Below the pieces are notes generated by a model. It was given only the letters and a program-made list of their open reading frames with translations. It searched no databases and was not told the origin of the DNA. The position numbers and the translations under genes are program-made. A DNA stretch of 64,000 nt from Cladophialophora immunda. Lineage: Eukaryota; Ascomycota; Eurotiomycetes; Chaetothyriales; Herpotrichiellaceae. This document shows positions 1-11,797 of this stretch, piece after piece. How positions within the stretch are numbered: the stretch's first letter is position 1; every line of letters begins with the position of its first letter. The DNA is taken from assembly GCF_000835495.1 (NCBI RefSeq), contig NW_015622546.1, forward strand, positions 1,304,883 to 1,368,882, written 5' to 3'.

Positions 1-1198
1 TATGCTGGCGAGCACGGGGCGAATTTCGATTGTGAGTGATAGGGCTTTGCTATGCTACGCTATTCGGCTGAAATGCCAGCCCCTCCACTCTCTTAAAAAG
101 TCCTTTCATACTAACAAGACGGTCCCAGACTCGGAGGAACAGAAGGAGGATTGGCGGCAGAATCCCGAGAAATACAGAACATACAGAAAACTGATCGAGC
201 TGGAGTTGAATCAGAGGTTCAAGTTCGTCCTTAGAAACACTCACGAATCGGACGAAGCCAACGCTGTAAGAGAGAACTCTTGAGTTACATTGCCGTCGTT
301 CCATATCACTAACTTTCGGGGCTTGAAGTTTGCCTATAAAGAAATGTCCTCAAAGCTCGGCCACAATCCCCGTCTTGTAGACCGGATGATTCCCAAGGAC
401 TTCAATGTTGGTTGCCGCCGGCCGACACCCGGAAATGGCTACCTCGAGGCCCTTGTGGCCGAGAAGACAACATGCTACACTGACAGCATTGCTGCCATCA
501 CTCCCAAGGGCTTCATTACCGCTGATGGGGAGGAGGTCGAGGTCGATGTAATCATCTGCGCCACAGGATTCGACACCTCTTTCCGGCCCCGGTTCCCGAT
601 CATCGGGATGGAAGGGACCAACCTGTCTGAGCGATGGAAAGAGGTGCCAGCCAGCTACATTTCCGTGGCGGCACCCCAAATCCCCAACTACTTCATGTAC
701 ACGGGACCATTTGGCCCCGTTGCGCAAGGCTCCGTGCTTCCCCTCCTCACACTGTGTTCCCAGTACGTCATTCAAGTGATACGGAAGATGAGGAAAGAGC
801 ACATTCGCCGCCTCTACCCCAAGGACAGCGCGATCGAGGACTTCATGGAGCACACCGCAACGTACATGCCACGGACGTGCTGGTCGGACCCGTGCACCAG
901 CTGGTTCAAGCAGGGTACAAAGGACGGGCCGATCGTCATGTGGCCTGGCAGCAGATTGGCCTTCTTCGACCTGATGGAGACGCCAAACTTCGAGGACTAC
1001 GAGATCGAGTACTGGAGCCGGAATCGGTGGGGATGGCTGGGCAACGGGTTCAGCACGATTGAATTCAACGGGAAGAGCGACATCACGTACTACCTGGATT
1101 CACAAGCAGGGAGGGAAGTCGGAGGCCAGAAAAAGCCTGCGGCGACGAACGGCCACACGAATGGAATTAAGGCTGATGAACCATGCAGCGGTCTTTGA
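1..1198 (+). CDS. Baeyer-Villiger-type FAD monooxygenase, 3' part (5' end outside window)
   Basis: This is the C-terminal 345 codons of a flavin- and NADPH-dependent monooxygenase of the fungal Baeyer-Villiger group, which inserts oxygen next to ketone carbonyls. Exons read as 1-31, 129-265 and 329-1198. The first intron (32-128) has a CTAAC branch site at 111-115 and joins GANFD to YSEEQKEDW; the second (266-328) has CTAAC at 309-313 and is phase 0. Family hallmarks are the DFNVGCRRPTPGNGYLEAL stretch and the ATGFDTSF motif typical of the C-terminal half of these enzymes. The FAD-binding Rossmann motif and the BVMO fingerprint must lie upstream of base 1. The protein ends in SGL, which is not a peroxisomal signal. 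It is the first visible member of the oxidative gene run. Substrate cannot be told from the sequence. Confidence 0.85.
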
Positions 1199-1891
1199 TA
1201 TGGAAGCAACGATGATGTTTAAAATGTTTAGGAGATTGAGGGGTTTGATCCCAAATATGCCACGAGCGCTTTTTTGTCAAGCTCAACTCCAAGACTGGAA
1301 AAGAGGCGTGAACCTATTTGCCCTGTTCCCAGAAATGAACTCTAGCGATGCCTTCATGTACTCAACTTTACTCCATCTCCTCCGCAGCTTTTCTTCGTCG
1401 TGGTAAAAGCTACGGTGGGGACTGCAATGATATATAGACTTTGTCCACCTTTCTCCCTCGCACCGCACACTCCTGCCCAGGCATGAACCTAAATGGCAGC
1501 ATAGATGGTGTAAAAACAGATGAAGGATGTCTAGGCCTGACAGGATGCAGGGTGGAAAAGAGAGCACATCCGAAAGGGCATACATGCCTCTGCAGCAGAT
1601 GCGCGGATTGATTGCAGGTCTTCTCGGTAAGAGATCCGCGGACCGAAAGTCCAGAATCCCACACACACAGAGCAAATCACAGAACCGACGCATGTGGACC
1701 TCGGGACTCTCTTCGCGTACCTGACACTAACTGCATCTTCTTTCTTTTCTACAATGGCCTTGTACCATAATCACTGTCTATCGTGACAAGATACGCCAAA
1801 GCACGCTGGTGACTGACTGATTGATTGACTAAAGCGAGCTGAACAGAAGAATTCGAGCCAGTTCCGGTCCAGATCGCACTTGCTCAGCACA
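1199..1891. other. Intergenic, no feature seen
   Basis: This 693-bp gap lies between the monooxygenase stop and the MaoC start. Small ORFs here have no codon logic or family resemblance. It presumably holds the monooxygenase terminator and the promoter of the next gene. Confidence 0.6.
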
Positions 1892-3187
1892 ATGTCCGCG
1901 TCTGTGCAAGACTTTGAGTACCCCGACAGACCATGCGCTTGGAACGAGCGAGACCTCATTCTCTTCGCGGCAAGCATCGGCTGCAAGGATGACGAATTGA
2001 GATACCTCTACGTAAGTCCTCTCATCTCTCTCCGGCGGTTCCCCTTGTTCTTTTGCCGGGTACTGTTACGGAGAAGGCCTCAGTGGCGACAGAACCGCGA
2101 GGGAGGAGGGGGACGGGGGAATCGACCGAGCATCACACCGATTTGACTGAGAAACTCGCCACGGCAGGAGAACGACCCTTCCTTTTGCGCATTTCCCACG
2201 TATCCCGTCATTCTCCAATTCAAGGGCGCCGCAGATTCCGTGACCGACTACTATTCGAGCGTGATGAAGCCGCCTCCCATCCCCGGCAAGGGAGAGCGAG
2301 TGATCGACCCTACGCGCGTGCTCGACGGCGAACGGCACATCAAGATCTTCAAGGACCTGCCAACGTCGTCGAAAGGACGGTCTTTCAAGCTGAAGACGAA
2401 GGTCTTGGGAATGTACGACAAGGGCGCGCGTGGAACCGTGGTCGAGACCGAAGCCCTGCTCGTCGAAGGCTCCGATATCTACTGCCGTATCCTGCGCCAG
2501 AGCTTCGCCGTCGGCCAAGGTCGATGGGGAGGGCCACGAGGACCCAGTCGACCGAGCTTTGCGCCCCCGACAGATCGGCCGGCGGACGAAGTGGTGACCA
2601 TCGACACACGGCCCGAATTGACTCTCCTCTACCGGTATGTAACAGCACGCCCATTTTAAATCCCTCACGAAATTGCCCCTGCCCCGGTTTCCCCCTGCTT
2701 CCCCCTGCTTCCCCCTGCTTCCCCCCTCTCACTTCCCTTTTTCTTGAAGTCCGCAGATACTCTCGACTTCGAATTGATCCCTCTCTCTCACTTGACTGAC
2801 ACGCAGACATTGTTCCACAGCTTGAACGGAGACTATAATCCCCTTCACGCCGACCCATCGGTCGCCCTCGCGGCAGGTTTCCCCCGGCCGATTCTCCACG
2901 GGCTCTGCACGTGGAACATGACGGCGCATGCTGTTCTGCGCGCGTTCGACACCAAAAGAGTGACGACGACCTTGAAAGAATTCCAGGCAAGGTTCGCCAA
3001 TGTCGTGTACCCAGGCGAGACGCTGGTTGTGCAAATGTGGAAAATGAACAGTGCCGCCGGATCGTCGGAAGACGCTATGGAGATTCGATTCTTGACCACG
3101 GTCCGAGAGAGCGGGAAGATAGCCTTGTCCAATGGCCGGGCCATCCTTCTTCATGTCCAGCAAGATAGGAGTAGATTGAAGTTGTAG
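1892..3187 (+). CDS. MaoC-like double-hotdog enoyl-CoA hydratase (hydratase 2 type)
   Basis: A 317-residue protein encoded by exons 1892-2011, 2168-2634 and 2821-3187. The first ATG after the upstream in-frame region is at 1892. The C-terminal hotdog carries the hydratase-2 signature YRLNGDYNPLHADP, with Asp200 and His205 in the catalytic D-x-N-P-x-H positions, followed by GFPRPILHGLCTW. The N-terminal half is a second, degenerate hotdog, as in the hydratase part of the peroxisomal multifunctional enzyme. The family adds water to trans-2-enoyl-CoA to give (R)-3-hydroxyacyl-CoA. The last residues, RLKL, end in LKL, a weak type 1 peroxisomal signal. The second intron contains a CCCCCTGCTTC tandem repeat. 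The gene is tail-to-tail with the acyl-CoA ligase, which fits a shared CoA-ester pathway. A dehydratase for a secondary metabolite is an alternative role. Confidence 0.85.
2690..2728 (+). repeat. Polypyrimidine tandem repeat inside intron
   Basis: Within the second intron of the MaoC gene (2635-2820), a unit close to CCCCCTGCTTC is repeated three to four times, upstream of the branch region and the acceptor AG at 2819-2820. It gives an unusually long pyrimidine tract and makes the intron (186 bp) longer than most here. Confidence 0.7.
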
Positions 3188-3461
3188 GCGAATCGAACAA
3201 ATGTCATGGTCCTGAGTCATGCTCGCGCCGACTTTGAATTGATTTCCAAAGCGGCCAGAGAACCCGTATCCCTACGCACAGGGGATATTGCACGTCAACG
3301 CGCTACTAACATTTCAGCCAGCGACCTTTTCTATTGTCTCGAGACTAGATGCAAAATAATCGCGGAGATCTCTCAAGTTAAAAAATAAGCCCCTTTTTCT
3401 GGATTGAATACGCCGAACCCCCTCCCCCCTCTTCTCTCTCTCGCTCTTTTGCAACTAATAG

Positions 3462-6201
3462 TTACAGTCGCGCTGAGACTCCGTCCAAACCATTGCCTCG
3501 AGCTTCTAATTCCTCGACGCGGAAAAATTGCTCGAAGAATTTCAAGCTCCCCGGATTGGCGATGGCCGCGGTAGACACGTTGAAGTCGCCCGAGACGATC
3601 CTTTTAACCGGTAACTCCATCTTCTTGTTGGTCAACGTCATCTAGAATGAAGCAGCATTTCTAGGTCAGCTTGGGAACCTTTTTTTCTGGGGATTTACAT
3701 ATCTTCTTTGGCTCACTGGGCTTTGTTTCTTTCTTTTTTCTTTTTCCAATAATTGGAATGGCGTGGCTAAAGTGGACTCACCGGAATCTCCTTGCACTCG
3801 AAGATGTACTTGGGGACGTGACGGGCGGACAGGCGCTTTCGGATCGCGAGTTTGATATCGGACACCAGCTTGGCAGTGAATCTCACCGACGGTCGGAGCA
3901 GGACGAACAGGAAGACGCTCTCGTCCAAGTCGTGTCGCCGGCGCTGGCCCACGCAGATCGAATCCACGATCTGCGGGAACTCTTGCAGCACGCTGTAGAT
4001 TTCGGCCGAGCCGAACCTTACACCTGTCATGTCCCAATTCGTCAGTCTCGACTACTCGTGAACTTTTGCTTTATGACCCCTCTCCCCTAGGGCCGAATGG
4101 CGTACCGGACGGGTTGAGGACTCCGTCCGAGCGTCCCAAGAACTCGATGCCTCCGGTGTCACTGTGGATTTTGATGAAATCGCCTTGCGTCCAGACCCCT
4201 ACTCGTAGACAGATGGGTTAGAATATAGTGGGGAAAGATCATGGCATGTCGTGCGTGCCATGATCTCCATAGATTTAACTGTACCTTTGAATGCCGCAAA
4301 GTAAGAGCCATGGTATCGTTTGCCTCCATCTTGCCCCCAGAACATGACAGGCATCGTCGGGAACGGCGCGGAAATCACAAGCTCACCTGCGGCGTCTGCT
4401 GAGACAGGTCTACCTTGGACCGCACCTTCTCCGTCACGATCGTCGCGCGGCTCAAACACTTCAATCTTCATCCCCAGAGCAGCAGATTGCAGTTCGCCAG
4501 GGTAGACGGGCAGAAGCACATTCTGGGCGGCAAACTGACAGGCAGTATCGGTACTGCCGGCAGAATTGGCCAGATGGACATGGGGCGGAAATGCCTTCTC
4601 GTAGAACCAGTGAGCCTGTTCGGGAAGCAGCGTGGCGCCCGTGACATTGACCATCCTCAGACTGGACAGGTTCGCCACATCTCGCGGATTGATGTTATGG
4701 CGCTGGAGTTCGTCGAGATATCGCGGCGAAATACCCAAGTGCGTCAATCTGTAGTTGTGTTAGCTTGGAAGGGCGAAGATCCGGCAAAACCGGACCAGAG
4801 AGGACGGCGGGTACTTTTGTTCTTCGCAGATTCTGAGGAGCACCTTTCGATCGGGATAGAAGGGGCTGCCGTCATAAGTCACAACGCGTGCGCCGTTCAG
4901 TAGACTTGTTATAGACTTGTTGTACATAGCCCACGCTGTCTTTGACGGGGTACATCCGTTAACACGAGCGTTCATCACCTGCGGCCACCTTCCTGACGCT
5001 TACTGTGGTGAAGATCATCTGTGCAGATGCATCGTCAATTTCGAAATGGAGCAAAAGCTCTTTCTTCTGGGAGATGAGGATGTTGCCCGCGCCATGGACG
5101 ATGCACTTTGGTTTGCCGGTGGTCCCGGACGAATAGAGAATGAAACACGGTTGGTCGAAGGAAGCCGTTTCGAATACGAGTTTGGTGTCAATTGCCTTGG
5201 ACAGGAAGCCTTCGAAGGAGGAACTGTCTTCAATGATAAGCGAGTCGAGAACATTACGAGATACTGCAACGAGAGCCCATACCTAAGGGGAATGGACGAT
5301 AAGTCGGTGACCAAGTCGAATCTCGGCACTATAACCAACTGGCGAAACTCTTCGAGTTGTTTAAGCGATCCGACAACCTCGATTGCCTTAGGCCGTAGAT
5401 CTGTGACCTTGCCTCCGTACACTGCGAAGTCCTCCATGAACACCAGTGCAGGGCGGGTTTGACTCAAACGGTCCAAGATGGCCTTGGTCCCCATATCCGT
5501 AGAGGTGGACGTTAAGATGGCACCGATCGAGACGGTGGCGACGAGTATGGAAAGAGTGTCGAGACTGTTGGAAGCAATCACAGCAACCCTATCTCCCTTC
5601 TTTATCCCATGACCACGCAAGGCAGAAACCAACTTTCCCACCTTCAGCCTCAGCTCTGCCCAGGAAGTGTGGGTGACATTCGCATTGCCCTCTCTGATGC
5701 TCGTAACGGCGATTTTCAAATCGGGTTTCCGAGGACCAAACAGAAGGTTCTCAGCCAGGTTGATTCTGACGTCGGGGAACCATTTTGGGATGCTTTCCAT
5801 AGGGACTGAAGCCTCAACCACCTGGATGCAAATGAGTAAGAATTCCCGTTGGTCCCCTCCAATCGGTGGTTCAGCAATCAGAGGCTTGATTCTACTTACC
5901 GTACGATAGCTCCCCGTGTAAATAAGATCCGAGAACTCGAACACATCGTGCCAGAAATCGGGATATCGTTGTACGGAATACAAATACAGGTCGCGATAGT
6001 TCTGTCACACTGTGAGTTCGGGTTCGAGTGAAAGTAGAGCAGCAAAGCGAGAGCGTTCCATGAGAGGTGTAAACGGACAAGCAAGCAGAGACCACGTCGA
6101 TGGTTGACAAACTTGCGGAACCTTTCTAGGTGCGTGTTTTTGACATCGGAATGCTGCCATAGGATCTGGCGGCGACAACCATCTGCAGAAGAAGAGCCCA
6201 T
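3462..6201 (-). CDS. Acetoacetyl-CoA synthetase-like acyl-CoA ligase with PTS1 (ARL)
   Basis: A 695-residue ANL-superfamily ligase in nine exons: 6079-6201, 5900-6001, 5283-5821, 5004-5223, 4815-4939, 4285-4748, 4106-4198, 3782-4023 and 3462-3641. All junctions keep phase. The N-terminal ILWQHSDVKNTHLERFRKF, then INLAENLLF, the P-loop-like SSGTTGKPK (residues 286-294), SPRYL, HLANSAGSTD and LNPSGVRFGSAEIY follow the acetoacetyl-CoA synthetase pattern, and the length is normal for that family. The known reaction is ATP-dependent activation of acetoacetate to its CoA ester. Acetoacetate is expected but a different 3-oxo or short acid is possible. The family is usually cytosolic; here the C-terminus is SARL, a canonical peroxisomal tripeptide. 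The first intron uses an unusual GTCCGT donor. It is divergent from the Zn2Cys6 regulator. Confidence 0.85.
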
Positions 6202-6892
6202 CTTTCGATCCTCAGCCAATCTATATGTGCACCCAAGCACTCTCAGTAGACGAATCACGCGGCCAATGCAACTAGAGACGCTTATTGCTTTATATGTAAG
6301 TCACAGAGAACAGCACCCGCGACGGGCCACACAACGCTGATTGTACGGTGAGTGATAAACGCCCGAGTGGTATGCAGGAGACGCCCAGCCAAACACTAAG
6401 ACTCTCCTTGCATCAACACCAACACCATACCGATCCATGGAAATTGCTCCGCGGCAAGTCTCCCGATTGGTTCGAGAGGTGCTCACACCATCCTCCGCAC
6501 TCAGTGAGACTCGAGTTTCTCCAACCATCTCTTCCTCCAGACCGGTGTATGTGGCGTTTCCAAGCCTTGTGTAACACAGTGGAGGAAGGGAGTGGCGTCT
6601 GAATGCACTCGGAGTGTACTAGGTCCCCCGCAAGAAGGAGGTTCACACCCCAGTCGTCCCCAACCTCGTCTGCTATCAGTCCATATCTGGGCTGATCTGT
6701 ATTGCTGGTGCCGAGGCTGAGTCTAGATGGCGACGCTATCTTCCCCCGCTGTCTCCATTATTGCGGGCGGGACTCGTCGCTTGATGCCATGTCCGCAATT
6801 TTTGCGTTGCTAGTCCTGGACGAAGCAATCTCTACACTTCACCAGACGTCTCCCACAGACATCGCGAAAGAAGCCAAAACACCTCTGACCTC
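6202..6892. promoter_or_regulatory. Shared divergent promoter of ligase and Zn2Cys6 regulator
   Basis: This 691-bp stretch separates the two start codons (ligase ATG at 6201 on minus, regulator ATG at 6893 on plus), so it must hold both promoters. An inverted CCAAT box (ATTGG) lies at 6466-6470. No convincing CGG-N-CCG regulator site was established by eye. Confidence 0.55.
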
Positions 6893-9478
6893 ATGGAGAG
6901 TGCTCATCGAGAGGTCTCCGCGTTCCCATCACGCTCGCCGCAGCATGGAAACGGCCGCTCCCCCAGCCGAACTCTCCGGCCATTTCGCAGGCGTCGAGAA
7001 AATAGAGCTTGCAATGCCTGTCGAGCAAGGAAAACAAAGGTGAAGTTTTTGATGTGGTCCAATTCTTACATACTACTTACTTTTCATTGAAAGATTCTTC
7101 TAATGCTTGGCCTCTCAGTGCGATATTTCCTTGACAGGTCACTGCTCTTCCTGTGTCGCTGCCGGCATTGTATGCGAGGTGACGGAGCCGTCAGCTAAAC
7201 AGCAGAACACGATTCTGTTGAAGTAAGCATTGAGATACGCACCTCAACATGCGTTTCATTCCTGCCATTCTCAGCTAATCTCTACTTGATTGATAGACGG
7301 ATTCGTGAGCTTGAACAGACAGTGGAGAAGTTTACCAAACAAGTCGAGCAAATTGGTTCGGGGCCAACGCCGGAGCCACTTAAACCAGATGGCCATAATG
7401 GGTATTCCTTGTCGCATCTTACATCACGGCGTTCGTCTCCCAGTCCGAAACAGGCAGACCGTCGATTATCTACCGAGATTCAGAGTAGCCCGACACTGGA
7501 GACGGCAGAGAGGTCCAGTTTGAAGCAGCGGCGCCGATGTACAAATGGCAGTCCAAGCTTACAGACACATGTTACCGGAGATGGAACCAAAACTTACCAT
7601 TTCTACGGATCCACGTCCGAGCTCGTCTTCCTTGACTCGGTCAGAGAGTATGTGCAGCAACTTGGCTACGAAGTTCCAGCATCTGGGAACTCATGGCGGA
7701 CTAATCTTGATATAACCCCAACAAGAGTGACTGATAACCAGCTCAAGTCTAATGTGGCGGCTGAGCTGCGATCGCAACTGCCTTCCCAGCGACTTGGAGC
7801 GAAGTTGATCGAGGTGTATGCTCAACATGTCCAAGCACATACCCCAATCCTCTACTGGCCTTCAATCCTCATCAAGTTCCAACGGATCTACACTAGATCT
7901 CCTCTGCACTATGAAGAAGCACACATAACAGCCGACTTCTGCGTCATGATGATGGTCTTCGCGGTTGGATCTCAATTGTCCGACTTGGCGGAGGTTGGCC
8001 ACGGGAGCGGCCAACAGATGAGGAACGGATGGGGCTTCTTTGAGGCAGCCAGAAGGTGCCACCGGTTAATCAAGTCCACCTACACTTTGGACGACGCCAT
8101 CATCACTCTGCTGATGAGCATCTATCTCCTCGGAGCGTCGATGCCGAGTCCATGCTGGGTCATGACGGGGACAACGTCACGGATCGTGCAAGATCTCGGC
8201 CTCCACAAGCGACCTTCTCCACATCAGCTATTCAACGTGGAAATTGAGTCTCGAAATCGACTCTTTTGGGGAGCTTACATGGTCGATCGAATCGTCGCAC
8301 TGACGTTCGGGAGACCCGTCTTGCTCTTGGACGAAGATTGCGATGTTGACCTCCCCGGCAAGGTGGACGAGAAGGGAACCACGTCTCCTCACTCCCTGCG
8401 TTTCTTCCGCACGAGTATATCTGTGGTATCTCTTCTAGATTCGATCATCCAGCTTGACGCCATCCCCCGTAATGAAGAGAATGACGTCGAAACCATGATG
8501 AAGATCGATGCCCAACTGCTCGCTTGCTGGTACAGATATCCTCGCGATTTGACCAATGATGACGCCGACGAAAGCATCGAACCCTCTACTCTCAAGATAC
8601 TATTCATCACACAGCAAGCGCGTCTAGCTTTGTTCAGACACTTCACCAACAACGCACTCAACAATTCTTTCCGGAATGCCTGCCTGAAGAAAAGCGTCGA
8701 GACGTCCAGACTGACGGCTAAAATCATGCTCAGGATCGCCAAGGGAGCCGACTGGGAGGACGGGATTGCGCACCGCTGCAATGACATTGTGTATAATCAC
8801 ATATTTCGAGCCGCCATTGTCCTCTTGCTCGAGCATCGCCTCAAGGCGTCGTCTGGCATGGGGAAAGTGCATGGGCGCGGCGCTGCACAAAACAGAAACA
8901 TAAATATCCTTTGGCGGTCATTACGGGCGGCTGCACAGACACACCTATCCGCTTCCAAGTCACTGGAGCTGCTCCAAGTCTTTGCCAATACCTTGAACTT
9001 TGACCTCAGCCTTACCGAGACCTCAGACGAGTACACCTCTGGGGACGGGACGACCGATGTTCTTATCCGACAAGAGCCAGACGTGGAGACTTACGATTCA
9101 CTTCCCGCACCGGCTTTGACGATCGACGCCGCGGCGGCTTTGACGGCCGTTGATGTGCTGTCTTCTCCAAGCCCGCAGATCCAGCCGCAGCCAAAGCCGA
9201 GACCAGGTCTGGGATCAAACTCTACGAACAATTTGTTGTTGCCAACGGGTCTCCCATTTCCCAAGAGAGACGGTGCAGGAGCTGCTGCAGCGACCACCGC
9301 GCGAGATGAAGAAGAAGATTGCATCGGTACCGAAAAGCGGCCGTCACCAAGCCACTGTAGCGTTGGGTCCGAAGACATGGACTGGGCAATGTTCCACGAG
9401 CTTCTCGACCACGACAGCATCTTTGAAATGTACGCGGGGGGAGTCAACGGCAACGATGACTTTCCGGTCGAATTCTAA
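6893..9478 (+). CDS. Zn2Cys6 fungal transcription factor
   Basis: An 810-residue regulator in three exons (6893-7039, 7119-7222, 7297-9478). The binuclear zinc cluster is split by the first intron exactly before its third cysteine: Cys40, Cys43, Cys50, Cys58, Cys61 and Cys68, spacing CX2C-X6-C-X7-CX2C-X6-C. A basic linker and a short coiled-coil (RIRELEQTVEKF) follow. The central region matches the fungal_trans domain: GRPVLLLDEDCDVDLP is its usual closing motif. The last 150 residues are rich in Ala, Pro, Gln and acidic residues, typical of an activation region, and include WAMFHELL. It sits in the middle of the oxidative run and is divergent from the ligase, so it is the obvious candidate pathway regulator; that link is inference. 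Confidence 0.9.
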
Positions 9479-10046
9479 GAACACTGCTCCAATCGCCGGC
9501 TGTTGTTTGTTATTGTATAAAACACATGAATCTGACTGGCGCTGCCACTTTATGGTCGCTTTCAAGGGTGATCTACTGAACGAATTCCGTTGTTCAGATG
9601 TTGTTCTTGGCACCATGCGAGATGGCATCCCCTTTCCCTTGCTTGACCTTTGCCTAGAGACACAAGCAACATTGTCATTCGTTGCAAAACTGTACATCGT
9701 CCCAGATTCCACCATCCAGGCACTACGACATCCCTTGACACTCTGGAGGAGGGAGTCACTTGATGAGCGCAGTCACATCTCTTTGATACATCAATGTCTC
9801 TACCTCGTTAAAGGCCCACAAAAGCTATACGTCCCGTGGGCCTTTTCCTATACATATCTGACTTCATTCTTTTCGTAGACTTTTGGGGGGGGGGGGGTAA
9901 TGCATAAAGACCAGGGCAACTCTTTTATTCCCCAAGAATCTAGCATTTTGATTATAAAGTTGCAAAACGTCCCGCGTGCTCCACGCGTTGGCTAGGCAAA
10001 AGTACTCGATTCGACTCGACTCGAGTTTAGGTCAGTGCAATTCAGT
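9479..10046. other. Intergenic between convergent genes; G13 tract
   Basis: The regulator and P450 are tail-to-tail here. A run of 13 G lies at about 9885-9897, and a short (TTCAG)n-like microsatellite at about 10037-10058 sits just before the P450 stop. Nothing else is seen. Confidence 0.6.
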
Positions 10047-11797
10047 TCAGTTCAGTTCACTTTCACTTGGTCCCGTCTTGGCCGGCCAGAACGTCCGTCT
10101 CCGCGCACGGACGTAGAGGTTCATGGGGCGAATGAGCTGGAAGTCCGGGTCTACGTCGACAGCGGCGGCAGGCGACTCGGCGGCGAAGTGGTAGCGGTAG
10201 ACCAGCTCGGCGAAGAGGACCTTGACCTCCTGCAGGGCGAAGTTGAAGCCGATGCAGCCGCGCGGGCCGGCGGCGAAGGGCACGAACGCGCACCGGTGCC
10301 GTTGCTTGACCTGCGGCGTGTCCCAGCGGTCCGGGTCGAAGAGGGACGGGTTGTCCCAGAACCGGGGGTTGGCGTGGATGGCGTACAGGGCGGGGACCAC
10401 GACGCTGTCGGCCGGGATGTGGTAGCCCCCGGGCACGATCACGTCCGTCTTTGTGGTCCGCGCGGGCTGGAAGGACGGGTTGTGCAAGCGTTGCGTCTCC
10501 TTGACGAACTTGTCCAGGTACTTGAGCGAGCTGGCCCGGTCGGGCGTCCAGTCCGCCTCGTTGCTGATGTCGTGGTCGACCAGCTCCTGCAGCAGGCGCT
10601 CCTGGTGGCCCTCATACTTGACGGCCGCGTAGATCATCCACGACAGCAGCGACGAGGTGGTCGTGAAGCCCGCGGCGGTCATGATGACGATGTTCCCAAG
10701 GAATAGGTCCTCGGGGAGCTTGTTCCCGCCCTCATCCGTGGCCCGCTTGATGTAGTCGACCACGCAGGTCGCTTTCAGAGCGGCCTCGCTGAGCGGGAGG
10801 TCCGAAGTGTCCCTCTGCTCCACCGCGTCCATGGCGGCCTGGAGCCGCGAGTAGATCCGGTGCCGCACCTCCTTCAGCCTCTTGGGATCTCCGAACGGGA
10901 GGGCACCATACCAGTCGCCCCGACTGGTCACCCTCTTGTTCAGCACCAGCATGGCGGAAATGTCGGCCACGATGGGATCGAGCGGCGAGTCCGGCCCGTC
11001 GAAGTGGTGGAAGTCGAGCCCCAGGCAGAATTTGCCGATCGTCTGCGACGCAAGCTTGAGCATGTACTGGTACACGTTCCAGCTCTCGTCCGCGGCGTCC
11101 ATGGCGTCGAACGTGGGCAGGGAAGAGCGCACGGCCGCCTGCATGAGTGGCGTGTAGTGTCGGATGGCCTTGGGGCTCAGGCAAGGCGGGAGGAATTTGT
11201 GCGCCAGCAACCAGCTGTGCGTCTCCGTGTCGCCGACAAAAATGGCCGAGTTGTCCTTGATCCCCCATAGCGGGTGGTCGGAGGTGATTTTCTTGGTAAA
11301 GTAGGCCGACTCGCTGAAGAGGAGCCCGGCAATCACGGGGTCGTTGGTGTGGTAGGTGATTTTGCCCATGTTGTTCGTCTTGAAGACCGCTCCGTACTTG
11401 CTGAACAGACGGGCGTGATTGCCCAGGTGATCGGGGAATACCTCGTAGAAGTTCCCAACGAAGGGCAAGCCTGCCGGTCCAGGCACCTCGACGACCGGAT
11501 TGCCGTTGATGGTGATCCCAACAGGTCCCGCGGCCTGGAGCATCTGTCCAATAGAATAGATTGGTTCCTCTTCCGTCTGGAATTCAATCCCTGGCCGGTG
11601 TCTCACGTTAGCTAGAATGGAAATTCAGCCTCAATGACACAAGAACAATTCTCACCGCTGGGGTCCGCAACATGGAATTCCTCCGCAAAGGCCTTCTTCA
11701 ATGCCTTGAGATCGTCATTTGGGGGAATATCGACTTCTCGGATTTTTCGAGGCGTTGGCCCTACGAGGTAGCCCTGGATCTTTGTCCGTTGGATCAT
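10047..11797 (-). CDS. Cytochrome P450 monooxygenase lacking an N-terminal membrane anchor
   Basis: A 561-residue P450 in two exons (11656-11797 and 10047-11590; 65-bp intron, phase 1). Diagnostic parts are the I-helix AAGFTTTSS, the ExxR in KETQR, FDPDRW, and the heme loop FAAGPRGCIGFNFA with the ligand cysteine near residue 493. The N-terminus is unusual. Instead of a hydrophobic anchor there are about 85 polar residues (IREVDIPPNDDLKALKKAF, then IYSIGQMLQAAGPVGITING) before the proline-rich PGPAGLPFVGNF. This looks like a small folded leader and suggests a soluble or peripheral enzyme. An alternative in-frame ATG at 11866 would add 23 residues. It is divergent from a cytochrome b5/b5-reductase fusion that could supply its electrons. 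Substrate unknown. Confidence 0.88.

Noticed and set aside
2..283. Reading 2-283 as one N-terminal exon with an ATG start
   Set aside because: Frame 1 reads YAGEHGANFD and an intron 32-128 with a CTAAC branch joins it to YSEEQKEDW, matching the family; the ATG frame before 129 does not.
350..853. 167-codon minus-strand ORF
   Set aside because: Antisense shadow of the Baeyer-Villiger-type monooxygenase, which has clear family motifs on the plus strand.
2385..2990. 201-codon minus-strand ORF
   Set aside because: Opposite strand of MaoC exons and an intron with pyrimidine repeats; no coherent protein.
6104..6340. 78-codon plus-strand ORF
   Set aside because: It overlaps the ligase first exon on the other strand and its promoter; no support.
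9150..9878. 242-codon plus-strand ORF
   Set aside because: It overlaps the end of the Zn2Cys6 regulator in another frame and the rest is untranslated sequence.
10035..10706. 223-codon plus-strand ORF
   Set aside because: It is the GC-rich antisense shadow of the P450 heme-binding region and has no motif of its own.
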